From positions 62,001-126,000 of the forward strand of contig JARGNG010000004.1 of the NCBI GenBank assembly GCA_029213265.1: DNA of 64,000 bases, written 5' to 3'. This DNA comes from Verrucomicrobiales bacterium (lineage in GTDB: Bacteria > Verrucomicrobiota > Verrucomicrobiia > Verrucomicrobiales > DEV007). The translations under genes were made by a program, and so were the position numbers. The notes beneath the pieces were generated by a model, which saw only the letters and a program-made list of their open reading frames with translations, did no database searches and had not been told where the DNA came from. Position 1 is the stretch's first letter, and each line of letters begins with the position of its first letter. Shown here piece after piece: positions 35,049 to 43,632 of this stretch.

Positions 35049-35930
35049 CTACAGGCCGGCTTTGAGGCGACACGCCCGGATTGTATTCGCCATCAACATC
35101 GCAATGGTCATGCGCCCCACCCCCCCGGGAACCGGTGTGATGGCCTCGCACTGATCCGCAACCGCATCAAAATCGACGTCGCCCACGAGCCGGGATCCGT
35201 TTTTCGCGGACGGATCGTCAATGCGGTTGATCCCGACATCGATGACAACAGCCCCCTCTTTGACATGATCCGGGCCAATGAACTTGGGAATTCCAATCGC
35301 AGCGACCAGGATATCGGCGGATCTTGTCAGTGCCGGAAGATCTTTCGTTCGGGAATGCGCTACGGTCACTGTTGCATTCGCCCCCTCTCCCTTCCCCATC
35401 ATCAGGAGTGCCAGACTTTTTCCGACGAGGAGGCTGCGACCGACAATCACGACATTCTTTCCTGTCGTTTCGATCCCGCTTTCGATCAGCATGCGCTGGC
35501 ACCCCGAAGGCGTGCAGGGCGCAAATCCCGTCGGATCCTCCATCGCAAGTTTGCCGAGATTGACCGGGTGCAATCCGTCGACGTCTTTCGCCGGATCGAT
35601 TCGCAGGATCACTTGATCTTCGTCGAGCCCCTTCGGGAGCGGCAGTTGAACCAGAATCCCATGGATCGCGTCATCCGCATTGAGCGACTCAATGACCTCA
35701 TGAAGTTCTTCCTGGGATATCGTAGCCGGCTTTTCGATTTTCACCGAATGCATACCGAGTTCCCGGCATTTCCGCTCCTTCGATCCCACATAGGCACGGG
35801 AAGCCGGATCGTCTCCTACCAACACAACCGCAAGTCCGGGCGTGTGTCCGGCTGCTTTCAGTTCTGCAAATGACTTCGCACACTCGGCGTAGACGGCTTC
35901 AGCAATGGGCTTTCCTTCAATCAGTTTCAT
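35049..35930 (-). CDS. folD: Methylenetetrahydrofolate dehydrogenase/cyclohydrolase
   Basis: This 293-residue bifunctional enzyme interconverts 5,10-methylene-, methenyl- and 10-formyl-tetrahydrofolate. Seen: catalytic Lys/Tyr region [21 protein letters not shown], the dehydrogenase signature [18 protein letters not shown], and the C-terminal [15 protein letters not shown]. Its start overlaps the end of the acyltransferase gene by 14 nt, so it is the last gene of the HK-RR-xylB-acyltransferase run. Confidence 0.95.
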   Translation of the reverse strand: MKLIEGKPIAEAVYAECAKSFAELKAAGHTPGLAVVLVGDDPASRAYVGSKERKCRELGMHSVKIEKPATISQEELHEVIESLNADDAIHGILVQLPLPKGLDEDQVILRIDPAKDVDGLHPVNLGKLAMEDPTGFAPCTPSGCQRMLIESGIETTGKNVVIVGRSLLVGKSLALLMMGKGEGANATVTVAHSRTKDLPALTRSADILVAAIGIPKFIGPDHVKEGAVVIDVGINRIDDPSAKNGSRLVGDVDFDAVADQCEAITPVPGGVGRMTIAMLMANTIRACRLKAGL

Positions 35931-36591
35931 GGTTCGGATTCATGACCTGCTCGATGCGGAGACGCTCCGCTTCAAACGACTCGTCGTCGAGGGTTTCGGG
36001 AACATCGATCAGCGGGTCAAAGTAGACGTTTACGGTGGTAAACGGTTTCGGCAATTGGAAACGGTCCCAACTCTTGAATTTCCAGACCGATCCGTATTCA
36101 ACGCGGACGGGGAGAATCTTCGCATCGGTCATTTGAGCCAGCTTTACGATCCCGGGACCGATCTTGTATCGGGGGCCCCTGGGTCCGTCGGGAACGATCG
36201 CCACATCGTAGCCGGCATTGATCCAATCGATCAGTCCCCGCAACGCCGCCGTGCCCCGTCGCGACGACGAACCGCGGATCGAGTAACAACCAAATCGTGA
36301 AACGGTCGCGGCTATGATTTCGCCATCTTTACTCGCGCTGCTGAGGACGGCTCCGCTTCGGCTGCTCAAGTATTTTCGATACATCACCGGGATCGCGAAA
36401 ATCCGGTTGTGCCAGAAGGCCCAGATCATCGGGTGATCGGGAGGATCCCCGGCAATCCCGGCAGAATCATGGAGCCGCCATCGAAAGGTGAAGGAAAACA
36501 ACCGAATCAAAGTCGCCGCAGCCAGGCCGATTCGACGGGACTTTGGCGAGATCGGAATGGCCCGGTCCGGTGGTGGTGCTGGCGTTGCCAT
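35917..36591 (-). CDS. DUF374-type lysophospholipid acyltransferase
   Basis: This 224-residue protein belongs to the DUF374 group of the LPLAT superfamily, proposed to add acyl chains to lipids or lipid A precursors at the inner membrane. Visible blocks are [13 protein letters not shown] (acyltransferase His motif variant), [23 protein letters not shown] and [19 protein letters not shown] hydrophobic helix lies near residues 20-35. ATG 36591 is preferred; a longer frame to 36699 runs into xylB. It starts 11 nt after xylB. Confidence 0.8.
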   Translation of the reverse strand: MATPAPPPDRAIPISPKSRRIGLAAATLIRLFSFTFRWRLHDSAGIAGDPPDHPMIWAFWHNRIFAIPVMYRKYLSSRSGAVLSSASKDGEIIAATVSRFGCYSIRGSSSRRGTAALRGLIDWINAGYDVAIVPDGPRGPRYKIGPGIVKLAQMTDAKILPVRVEYGSVWKFKSWDRFQLPKPFTTVNVYFDPLIDVPETLDDESFEAERLRIEQVMNPNHETD

Positions 36592-36602
36592 TCCGATGGA
36601 AA

Positions 36603-38087
36603 TCAGAGCAAATCCGCGTCTTTGAGAACCGTGGTCAGCTTGATCTGGCGATCCAGTTTCTCCCGATACAATTCGGCGGCTTCCGGATCGGGTTCGCATC
36701 GGGTGGACTCATCGAGAGCGACGAGGCGCGAGCAAAGTTCTTCGTAACTTCCCTTCCCGTCGGCGTGCGCCGCCTGAATCGCACCGCCCAGTCCGGCGCC
36801 TTCGGCTGTGGCAAGCCCAACAACCGGAACCCCAAACGCATCGGCCGATATCTGGCGCCAGATCCCGCTCTTGCTGCCACCGCCCGTGAGGCGAATCTCC
36901 CCGGGAGTCAGTCCCAGTTCATCAAAGCGTCGCAGGCCGTAGGCAAGTCCCAGGGTCGCACCTTCCATGGCCGCTCTGGCAAGATGAGCCGGGGAAGCAC
37001 TCGATCCGGACAGTCCATGCAGAACGCCACTTCCGTTCGGCAGATTGGGAGTCCGCTCGCCATTCAAGTAGGGCAGGAAACTGACTCCGTCCGCTCCTGC
37101 GGGAATCGAAGCAACCTGCCGTTCCAGTTCCGCCAGATCCCAGCCGAACCAGTCCCGAACCTGCTCGGTCACGACCGTAACGTTCATCGTGCAAACAAGC
37201 GGCAGCCACCGGTCAGTGCTGTCGCAGAAAGCGGCAATTTCCCCGTTCGGATCAATAATCGGCTTTTCGGCGCAGCCATAGAGCGTGCCGGAGGTTCCAA
37301 AACTCGCGGTGATCTTTCCGTCCGCAATGTTTCCCGTACCGATCGCCCCCATCATGTTATCGCCGCCACCGGCACTGACAATCACAGCAGATGAAAGGCC
37401 CCATTTTTCGGCCAGATCCGGGAGAAGCGTACCATGGATGGAATTGGAGGATCCCAGTTCCGGCAGCATTTCACGGACCCGGGGATCAACGAAGTCGATC
37501 AATTCGTTTTCCCACTCCCGCGTGCGAATATTCAGGATTCCCATCCCGGAAGCATCCCCGTATTCCATGCGTTTCACGCCGGTGAGACGAAAGTTGATGT
37601 AATCGTGGGGAAGCAGAATTGAACTCACCCGGGCGAAATGATCAGGCTCGTTTTGCTTCAACCACAGGAGTTTCGGGATCGTGTAGCCGGGAAGCATCGC
37701 GTTACCCGCCTTCGCAATGAGACCTTCGGTACCCCCGAATTGCGCGGCAAACTGATCGCACTGCTCCACCGTAGACGTATCGCACCAGAGCTTCGCAGGA
37801 CGGACGACCTCGTCATTCTTATCGAGAACGACGAGACCATGTTGCTGCCCGCTGACGCCGATTCCCCGAACTTCATTTTTGCGATCTCCCAGTTGATTCA
37901 GACAATCCCCGATCGTCCCCTCCACTGCGGAAATCCAGTCAGAGGGATGCTGCTCCAGGTGGCCTGCGGGAAGACCGGAAATCAAGTCGTAGGCCTGGCT
38001 CGCCTGGGCGACGATTTCACCGGTTTCCAAGTCCAGCACCACCGATTTGGTGCTTTGCGTTCCGCTGTCGATTCCAATGTAGAACAT
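36603..38087 (-). CDS. xylB: Xylulokinase
   Basis: This 494-residue FGGY-family kinase phosphorylates D-xylulose to xylulose 5-phosphate for the pentose phosphate pathway. Seen: phosphate-binding GIDSGTQSTK at the N-terminus, SGQQHGLV, the substrate-binding segment EYGDASGMGIL, the central ASFGTSGTLYG, and the second FGGY signature region GEIRLTGGGSKSGIWRQI. Residue pattern QQHG and length fit xylulokinase better than glycerol kinase. No xylose isomerase gene is adjacent. It directly follows a two-component system, which may control it. Confidence 0.9.
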   Translation of the reverse strand: MFYIGIDSGTQSTKSVVLDLETGEIVAQASQAYDLISGLPAGHLEQHPSDWISAVEGTIGDCLNQLGDRKNEVRGIGVSGQQHGLVVLDKNDEVVRPAKLWCDTSTVEQCDQFAAQFGGTEGLIAKAGNAMLPGYTIPKLLWLKQNEPDHFARVSSILLPHDYINFRLTGVKRMEYGDASGMGILNIRTREWENELIDFVDPRVREMLPELGSSNSIHGTLLPDLAEKWGLSSAVIVSAGGGDNMMGAIGTGNIADGKITASFGTSGTLYGCAEKPIIDPNGEIAAFCDSTDRWLPLVCTMNVTVVTEQVRDWFGWDLAELERQVASIPAGADGVSFLPYLNGERTPNLPNGSGVLHGLSGSSASPAHLARAAMEGATLGLAYGLRRFDELGLTPGEIRLTGGGSKSGIWRQISADAFGVPVVGLATAEGAGLGGAIQAAHADGKGSYEELCSRLVALDESTRCEPDPEAAELYREKLDRQIKLTTVLKDADLL

Positions 38088-38142
38088 GGGATATCGCTAG
38101 CGGCGAATCGCCACTGGATCAAGCAGGGATCTTTGCCGACGA

Positions 38143-38823
38143 TCAGCCTTTCGGAAGGAGGCCTTCCTTGAGCGCCTTGGCAACAGCTCCGGTCATCGTG
38201 TTGACGTGAAGCTTCGAATAAATTCCGCGGATGTGCTTGTCCACGGTGTGGAAACTGAGATCGAGCTGATCCGCAATTTCCTTTTTGGTCAATCCTTCGA
38301 CCATCTGTTCGAGAACCTCTTTTTCGCGCTCCGTCAGACCGTAGTCGCGGCTCTTGGGAGCGAGATCACTGAACATATCCAGCACCCGACGGGCGATGAG
38401 CGCATTGATGGGAGCCCCGCCAGCCTGGATTTCCCGGATCGCATCAGGGATTTCCCCCATGCTGGAAGTCTTGAGAAGATACCCGGAAGCGCCTGCACAA
38501 ATTGCGTTGAAGACCTTTTCGTTGTCATCAAAAACCGAGAACACGAGGATTTCGATTTCCGGAAGCGCCGTCTTGATTCGACGGATCCCCTCGATCCCGC
38601 TCATTCCGGGAAGGCCAATGTCAAAAAGCATAACATCAGGCCGCTCTCCTGCGACAAGTGCCTCGATCGCCTCTTCGCAGCGCTCGAACTTGTGAACGCA
38701 CTTCATGTCCTTTTGACGGTCGAGCACACGGGCTACAGTCGTGGCCAAAGTCGTGTTGTCTTCCACGACCCAGACACGGCTCGGTGCTTTCGGTGTATCT
38801 TCGGTTTCGGTTTCCTCGCTCAT
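38143..38823 (-). CDS. NarL/LuxR-family response regulator
   Basis: This 226-residue regulator has a receiver domain with phosphoacceptor Asp68 in MLFDIGLPGMSG and Lys in YLLKTSS. A LuxR-type helix-turn-helix follows (TEREKEVLEQM, KKEIADQLDLSFHTVDKHI). The extended acidic N-terminus of about 15 residues is unusual but disordered-looking. It lies 64 nt after the histidine kinase gene, so the two form a pair. The gene ahead is xylB, a candidate target. Confidence 0.92.
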   Translation of the reverse strand: MSEETETEDTPKAPSRVWVVEDNTTLATTVARVLDRQKDMKCVHKFERCEEAIEALVAGERPDVMLFDIGLPGMSGIEGIRRIKTALPEIEILVFSVFDDNEKVFNAICAGASGYLLKTSSMGEIPDAIREIQAGGAPINALIARRVLDMFSDLAPKSRDYGLTEREKEVLEQMVEGLTKKEIADQLDLSFHTVDKHIRGIYSKLHVNTMTGAVAKALKEGLLPKG

Positions 38824-38887
38824 TTTGCTGTGACTGTTACTAACTTGGCTTCGCTGACAGGATTTGCATCTGAAATTTCTCTCTGAT

Positions 38888-40993
38888 TCAAGGCATCGGA
38901 ACGGATAGCAGAATGCGGGTGCCTTCGGCCAGCGCGCTCCTCACTTTCAAATTTGCGCCGATCGCCTGCGCTCTCATTCTCAAATTCCGAAGGCCGTTCC
39001 CCTCCCTGAATTCCTGGTCGAGGTTGTTGAATCCAATGCCGTCGTCGACGATGGTCAGATCGAGGCGGTTGCGTCGGCAATCAATTTCGATCTGCACATT
39101 TTCGGCCTGGGCGTGACGGACAATGTTGTTCAGCACCTCTTTGTAAATCAGGAACAAGTCGCGTTTAAATTCGAGGGGCAGCCGAACCTCGCTTGAGCTT
39201 CCGAGCAGGGTAAAGGTGTATTCGTGGGTCCGCAGCAGCTTGGCCGCCGTTTCCCGAAAGCGGGTCAGCATCTGGGCCCAGGTCTCCTCCCCGGGTCGGA
39301 TCAACCAGACGATATCGCGCATCGACTCGATCGTTTTGTCAGCAGTCACCTTGATATCGGTCAGCTCCTCAAGCACCAACTCCGGCTCCTCCACCTCCGT
39401 TTTCCCAAGTTCAGCAAGCAGTGCGATACTACTCAGGTTACTGCCGATATCGTCGTGAAGGTCGCTCGCAATCCTCTGGCGCAATGCTTCCAGATCTTTT
39501 CTCCGTCGTACGCGGCCGCGGGACAGCGCGAAAAAGACGAATCCCAGAACCCCGGCGAGGCCGGATCCGATGGCAGTTACACCGCGGGTCACAGTCCGAT
39601 CAACCAGATCGAGACGGGTTTCCTCTTTCTCAAGCCAGCGCCGCACGAGACGACTGCGTTTATCGAGATTGGAAAGCCATTCCCCGTACGACAATAGGTT
39701 TCGTCGGCTGCTGAAATTGTCGACGAGATACTCCGCTTTCCACCTCTCCGTCGAAACCGCATGCGGCCCTGTAACGGGCTTTCCCTCCGCCACATTGGTG
39801 GTGCCGGAATAGACGGTGAGTTCCGCCAGGTCGAAAGAGATTTTCACCGGCTTCTTGGGGCCCAGAACGGTGACCCTGACATACCTCCCGTAGGCGTCGT
39901 CGACAGGAATAATCAGTGGATTCACTCCGATCATGCTGATCTGGGAAGGATTGAATTTGCCCAGCAACTCCGCCTTCCTCATATCCGGAAACTCGGAGAC
40001 TTCCACCCGCATGGGATACGGAAACCGGACCGTCGGATCGGGAACCGTCCCGGGATTGTCGGCCAGAATGATCTGAATCTGATCGATCGGCATCGACTCT
40101 CCCAGGTCCACCTGCACCCAGCTGTTACTGACCGGTTCCGTCGAGCGGGCTCTAAATCCAAACCCGGGACTTTCCTCGGAACCGTGGGGAATTCCCAAGG
40201 TCGTGATCCCATCGGTGACGAACTGAGTCGACCATTGGTCGGACCGCTCCTCGGTATCGAGCGAACTGACCATTTTTCCAACCGCAAGATTTCGACCGTC
40301 TTCCAGCACCATGATTTCGCTGAGAGCGAATACCTCCTGATTCGTCTTGGGATTGCGCCAAAGCCCGCCGATCGCATTCACGCGAATGTAGCGACCGGTG
40401 TAGCCTTCAATTTCCCGGAGAAACGGCCATCTGCGTGTCCCCAGCGGATTGTCGACCCGACCTTCCACCATCGTTTCGTAGGTTCGAAATTCGGGGTCAT
40501 TGGAAATATCGATCCGGAAGCTCGGGGGAAATCCATAGCCATAAACCGGTTCATCGTCGAGTTGGGCCGTCACTGGAAACAAGGCGATCGCATCCGGGGT
40601 GACCGACTCTCCCATGTCGATCTGAATCCACTTGGGACGTTTATTGACGGATCCGGAGTGATACCCGAAGCCGGTCGAGCGCTGCGTCTCGCGAACTACC
40701 TTAGGAAGTTCCTCCCACTGTTCGACAATATCAGATTGCGCCTCCTCCAGATCACGAAGGTCGCGATTGAAGATACGGACGATACGATCAGCGCTGGTTT
40801 GGCGGGGATTGATAACCGGCTCGATGAGGTCGGGAGGAAGAATCTCCGGGATGTCGCGACCGCCATCCTGCTGCAATCCCACATCAGGAAAGGGCGAAAG
40901 TTGAGCCGACAGCGTGGACGGAAACACGAGTAATCCACCCGCGATAACCACAGGAAGAAAGAGCAATCGAAATCTGGCAGGAAGGAAGATCAA
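38888..40993 (-). CDS. Sensor histidine kinase with two extracytoplasmic discoidin-like domains
   Basis: This 701-residue kinase begins at TTG 40993 with a signal-like segment (residues about 8-30). Two F5/8-type C (discoidin, galactose-binding-fold) domains follow at about 105-235 and 240-400; each has the WIQIDMGES or WVQVDLGES strand and a GRYIRV or GRYVRV strand. One transmembrane helix is at about 471-490. The cytoplasmic part is HisKA_3 (phosphorylated His513 in DLHDDIGSNLSS) plus a HATPase domain (DDGIGFNN). The longer frame to ATG 41215 is rejected because its first codons lie inside a terminator. The double carbohydrate-binding-like sensor next to xylB suggests sugar or glycan sensing. 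Confidence 0.85.
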   Translation of the reverse strand: MIFLPARFRLLFLPVVIAGGLLVFPSTLSAQLSPFPDVGLQQDGGRDIPEILPPDLIEPVINPRQTSADRIVRIFNRDLRDLEEAQSDIVEQWEELPKVVRETQRSTGFGYHSGSVNKRPKWIQIDMGESVTPDAIALFPVTAQLDDEPVYGYGFPPSFRIDISNDPEFRTYETMVEGRVDNPLGTRRWPFLREIEGYTGRYIRVNAIGGLWRNPKTNQEVFALSEIMVLEDGRNLAVGKMVSSLDTEERSDQWSTQFVTDGITTLGIPHGSEESPGFGFRARSTEPVSNSWVQVDLGESMPIDQIQIILADNPGTVPDPTVRFPYPMRVEVSEFPDMRKAELLGKFNPSQISMIGVNPLIIPVDDAYGRYVRVTVLGPKKPVKISFDLAELTVYSGTTNVAEGKPVTGPHAVSTERWKAEYLVDNFSSRRNLLSYGEWLSNLDKRSRLVRRWLEKEETRLDLVDRTVTRGVTAIGSGLAGVLGFVFFALSRGRVRRRKDLEALRQRIASDLHDDIGSNLSSIALLAELGKTEVEEPELVLEELTDIKVTADKTIESMRDIVWLIRPGEETWAQMLTRFRETAAKLLRTHEYTFTLLGSSSEVRLPLEFKRDLFLIYKEVLNNIVRHAQAENVQIEIDCRRNRLDLTIVDDGIGFNNLDQEFREGNGLRNLRMRAQAIGANLKVRSALAEGTRILLSVPMP

Positions 40994-41162
40994 ACCGGGA
41001 ATTTCGGGAAAGGTATCATACGATAAGACTGTCGACCAGTCCTGTGCTGCCGCCTGCGTAGGAAGCAACGACTGCGGACTGAAAAGACAAAAGCGTGGAG
41101 GACTGAAAGCACGCCGGAAATTCGACGCTCCCCCGGTTTCCGCAATCTTCGGATTAGACGCG

Positions 41163-41199
41163 AAAAGGCCCCGCAGAAAATCTTCCTGCGAGGCCCTTT
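41163..41199 (-). terminator. Intrinsic terminator after the DUF5684 gene
   Basis: A 14-bp stem (AAAGGGCCTCGCAG with CTGCGGGGCCTTTT, two G-T pairs) with a 9-nt loop ends in T4 on the minus strand, about 27 nt after the stop codon at 41226. Confidence 0.85.
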
Positions 41200-41225
41200 G
41201 TAAGATTGTTAGCAAACTCCGGAAA

Positions 41226-41642
41226 TCAGGCAGTCGCCGCAGCGGGCCCCTGATACTGGGCGCTTCCGAATCCGAGGATCGGATAGAAGATCGGAGACAA
41301 GAGAATCAATCCGGCAGCAAATCCCCCGCCTTTTCCAAAACTCTTCGCCAGATCAATTGCGAGAATAATGCCGATGACGATGTTCACAAAGGGAATGAGC
41401 ATCAGCACAATCCACCAAACGGGACGGCCTACGATCTCGAGAAGAACAATCGCGTTGTAGATGGGAACGATGGCGGCCCAACCCGGCTTCCCGGCTTTTA
41501 CAAAGATTTTCCACAACGCGATGATAAGAATCGCGATGAAGACGAGATAGACCAGCATTCCAACACCCCCGATGATGGCTTCGAGAACGCCGGGTTCACC
41601 GGTTGGATAGACTTCGGCTTGAGCAAGCAATAGAGTAGACAT
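41226..41642 (-). CDS. DUF5684 small membrane protein
   Basis: This 138-residue protein matches the DUF5684 pattern: an N-terminal helix (about 25-50), then KAGKPGWAAIVPIYNAIVLL, a second and third helix (WWIVLMLIPFVNIVIGIILA), and a short FGKGGGFAAGL loop before the last helix. The function of the family is unknown. ATG 41642 is chosen; a longer frame overlaps ribF and is not hydrophobic. The gene has its own T-rich upstream region and its own terminator, so it is probably monocistronic. Confidence 0.8.
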   Translation of the reverse strand: MSTLLLAQAEVYPTGEPGVLEAIIGGVGMLVYLVFIAILIIALWKIFVKAGKPGWAAIVPIYNAIVLLEIVGRPVWWIVLMLIPFVNIVIGIILAIDLAKSFGKGGGFAAGLILLSPIFYPILGFGSAQYQGPAAATA

Positions 41643-41740
41643 AGGTTTCACAAGATAGCGGTTTTTTTTTGATGCTGAGAGATTCCGAATCGAATCCCTC
41701 GTTCGAATCGTATAGACGAGCGAAAGAAAAAACGATGCAA

Positions 41741-42682
41741 TTATTCGGAAAAAAGTTTCCTTTTTGCCTCTTCGACATCTTTCGCAATCTGCTCTTTCAG
41801 CTCCACAACACCCGCAAATTTCATCTCGGGCCGTAGAAACTCGACAAACTGTATCTCGAGATCCTCGCCGTAGATCTCGTGATCCAGCCCGAACAGGTGC
41901 ACTTCGAGAAGGCGCTTCATTTTCCCTCCTTCGACCGTCGGGCGATACCCGAGGTTGGCGACCCCGTTCCAACCATCACCGGATCCTGTGGCTACCACCA
42001 GGTAAACACCTGTCGGGGGGAGTTGCTCCCGATGCGGATTCATATTGGCCGTCGGAAACCCGATCGTCCGGCCGAGTTTCCGGCCTTCGATGACGGTGCC
42101 ATAGACGGTGTAGTCACGGCCCAGAAGTTCCTTTGCGATCGCAAAGTCCCCAGCTCCGACCGCTTCGCGGATCCTGGTGCTGCTTACCCGCATTCCATTC
42201 ACTTCGACGGTCTCAATTCCACTGACGGAAAATCCGTGCCGCCCGCCCAGAGTCCGGAGCAGATCCGTATCCCCCGAGCGACCTTTCCCAAACTGCCAGC
42301 TTTCCCCCACGCAAATTCTCGAGAGACCTTCCGGCGGAGCCGAATCGAGAAGGGATGCCACAAACTCCTCACCGGTTCGGGAGGCAAAATCAGAATCAAA
42401 CGGGACCACCAGAACGGTATCGATCCCGAAGAGTCGTTCAAGAAGATGCAGCTTGTGAGCCGGAGCGGTTAGAAGCCGAGGAGCATTGCGGGGAGACAGG
42501 ATTTCGACGGGATGAGGATCAAAGGTCACCACCAACGCAGTTCCGCCTGTTTCCCGGGCTGATGCCTTCGCCCGGTTGATCACCGCCTGATGCCCGAGAT
42601 GAAGTCCGTCAAACACCCCGATCGCAAGATGCAGGGGCCCCTTAACCCGTTTCAGATCAGCGATGTCAAAAAGGACGTCCAT
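41741..42682 (-). CDS. ribF: Bifunctional riboflavin kinase/FAD synthetase
   Basis: This 313-residue enzyme makes FMN and FAD from riboflavin. The N-terminal adenylyltransferase domain shows AIGVFDGLHLGHQAVI and, further on, the STRIREAVGAGD segment. The C-terminal kinase domain shows GRTIGFPTANM and GVYLVVATG. ATG 42682 is preferred; a TTG at 42718 overlapping the truB stop is possible. It pairs with truB, the common bacterial order. Confidence 0.93.
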   Translation of the reverse strand: MDVLFDIADLKRVKGPLHLAIGVFDGLHLGHQAVINRAKASARETGGTALVVTFDPHPVEILSPRNAPRLLTAPAHKLHLLERLFGIDTVLVVPFDSDFASRTGEEFVASLLDSAPPEGLSRICVGESWQFGKGRSGDTDLLRTLGGRHGFSVSGIETVEVNGMRVSSTRIREAVGAGDFAIAKELLGRDYTVYGTVIEGRKLGRTIGFPTANMNPHREQLPPTGVYLVVATGSGDGWNGVANLGYRPTVEGGKMKRLLEVHLFGLDHEIYGEDLEIQFVEFLRPEMKFAGVVELKEQIAKDVEEAKRKLFSE

Positions 42683-42714
42683 TTCCAAAAGCGGACACGG
42701 GAGATCCCCCCGCG

Positions 42715-43434
42715 TCAAGCTCCGCGCAAACGCGAAACCTCCGGAAGAGTCATCATTTTGGAGATGATGTCGTCCCGATCGCCGAATTTCAGCTCTTCAA
42801 AAGTGACCGCCCGTTCCAGATCAAATTTTCCGGAGCGCGTCCGGCGAAGGGACTTCATGTGGGCGCCGCAACCGAGATCCTGACCGATGTCATGACAGTA
42901 GGTCCGGACGTAAAATCCCTTGCTGCACTTCACCGTGAATTTCACGACAGGCAACTCGATCCCGTCAATGCGATAGCTGAAGACATGCACGAAACGTGGA
43001 TCGCGCTTCACTTCTTTCCCCTGGCGGGCCAGCTTGTAGAGAGGAACCCCATCCTTCTTGATCGCTGAAACCATCGGCGGCATCTGATAGAAATCCCCTT
43101 TGTATTTGTCGAAGGCTTCGCGAATCTGCTCCTCGGAAAACGCCGGAACCTCCGACTCGGTCTCGACTTCGCCTTCCGCGTCCTGGGTGTTGGTCGTCTT
43201 GCCCAGTTCGAGCGATCCGGTGTATTCCTTGTGCTCCGACATGAGCAGGTCCTGAATCTTGGTCGCTTTTCCGATCACAAGAATCAGCAGGCCCGTAGCC
43301 ATGGGATCCAGCGTCCCGCAATGACCGATCTTCTTGGTATTCAGGGTGCGCCGCGCCACGGCAACAACGTCATGCGAGGTCATGTCCTGGCCCTTGTCCA
43401 CCAACAACACTCCGGTAATAGGTTCCGTACTCAT
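42715..43434 (-). CDS. truB: tRNA pseudouridine-55 synthase
   Basis: This 239-residue enzyme converts U55 of tRNA to pseudouridine. Seen: GVLLVDKGQDMTSHDVV, then the catalytic motif KIGHCGTLDPMATGLL with the active-site Asp, the EYTGSLELG strand, and the KGFYVRTYCHDIG region. The C-terminal PUA-like extension is short. ATG 43434 is preferred over GTG 43440. It starts the truB-ribF pair; rbfA and infB are not upstream here. Confidence 0.93.
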   Translation of the reverse strand: MSTEPITGVLLVDKGQDMTSHDVVAVARRTLNTKKIGHCGTLDPMATGLLILVIGKATKIQDLLMSEHKEYTGSLELGKTTNTQDAEGEVETESEVPAFSEEQIREAFDKYKGDFYQMPPMVSAIKKDGVPLYKLARQGKEVKRDPRFVHVFSYRIDGIELPVVKFTVKCSKGFYVRTYCHDIGQDLGCGAHMKSLRRTRSGKFDLERAVTFEELKFGDRDDIISKMMTLPEVSRLRGA

Positions 43435-43632
43435 ACTCACTCAAAAAACATCCCCGCAGCGTTCGGCACGGGAGCGCGAAAAGTATCGCCGTCCCACAAA
43501 ATGGAAACCGATTTGTTTGGAAATAGTCGGGAACAAATCACACGTGGAGATCAGATCCCCTGATCCGTTTCTCCAAAGCCCCCGTCGTTCAACCCCAACA
43601 GGATTACGTCGACCACCAAACCCTCTTTGCCT

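Noticed and set aside
39761-40933. Plus-strand reading frame of 390 codons
   Set aside because: It is antisense to the kinase ectodomain; its composition is typical of a GC-driven shadow frame.
41690-41725. tRNA-like TTCGAAT segment
   Set aside because: It resembles a T-loop, but no acceptor or anticodon arm can be folded around it.
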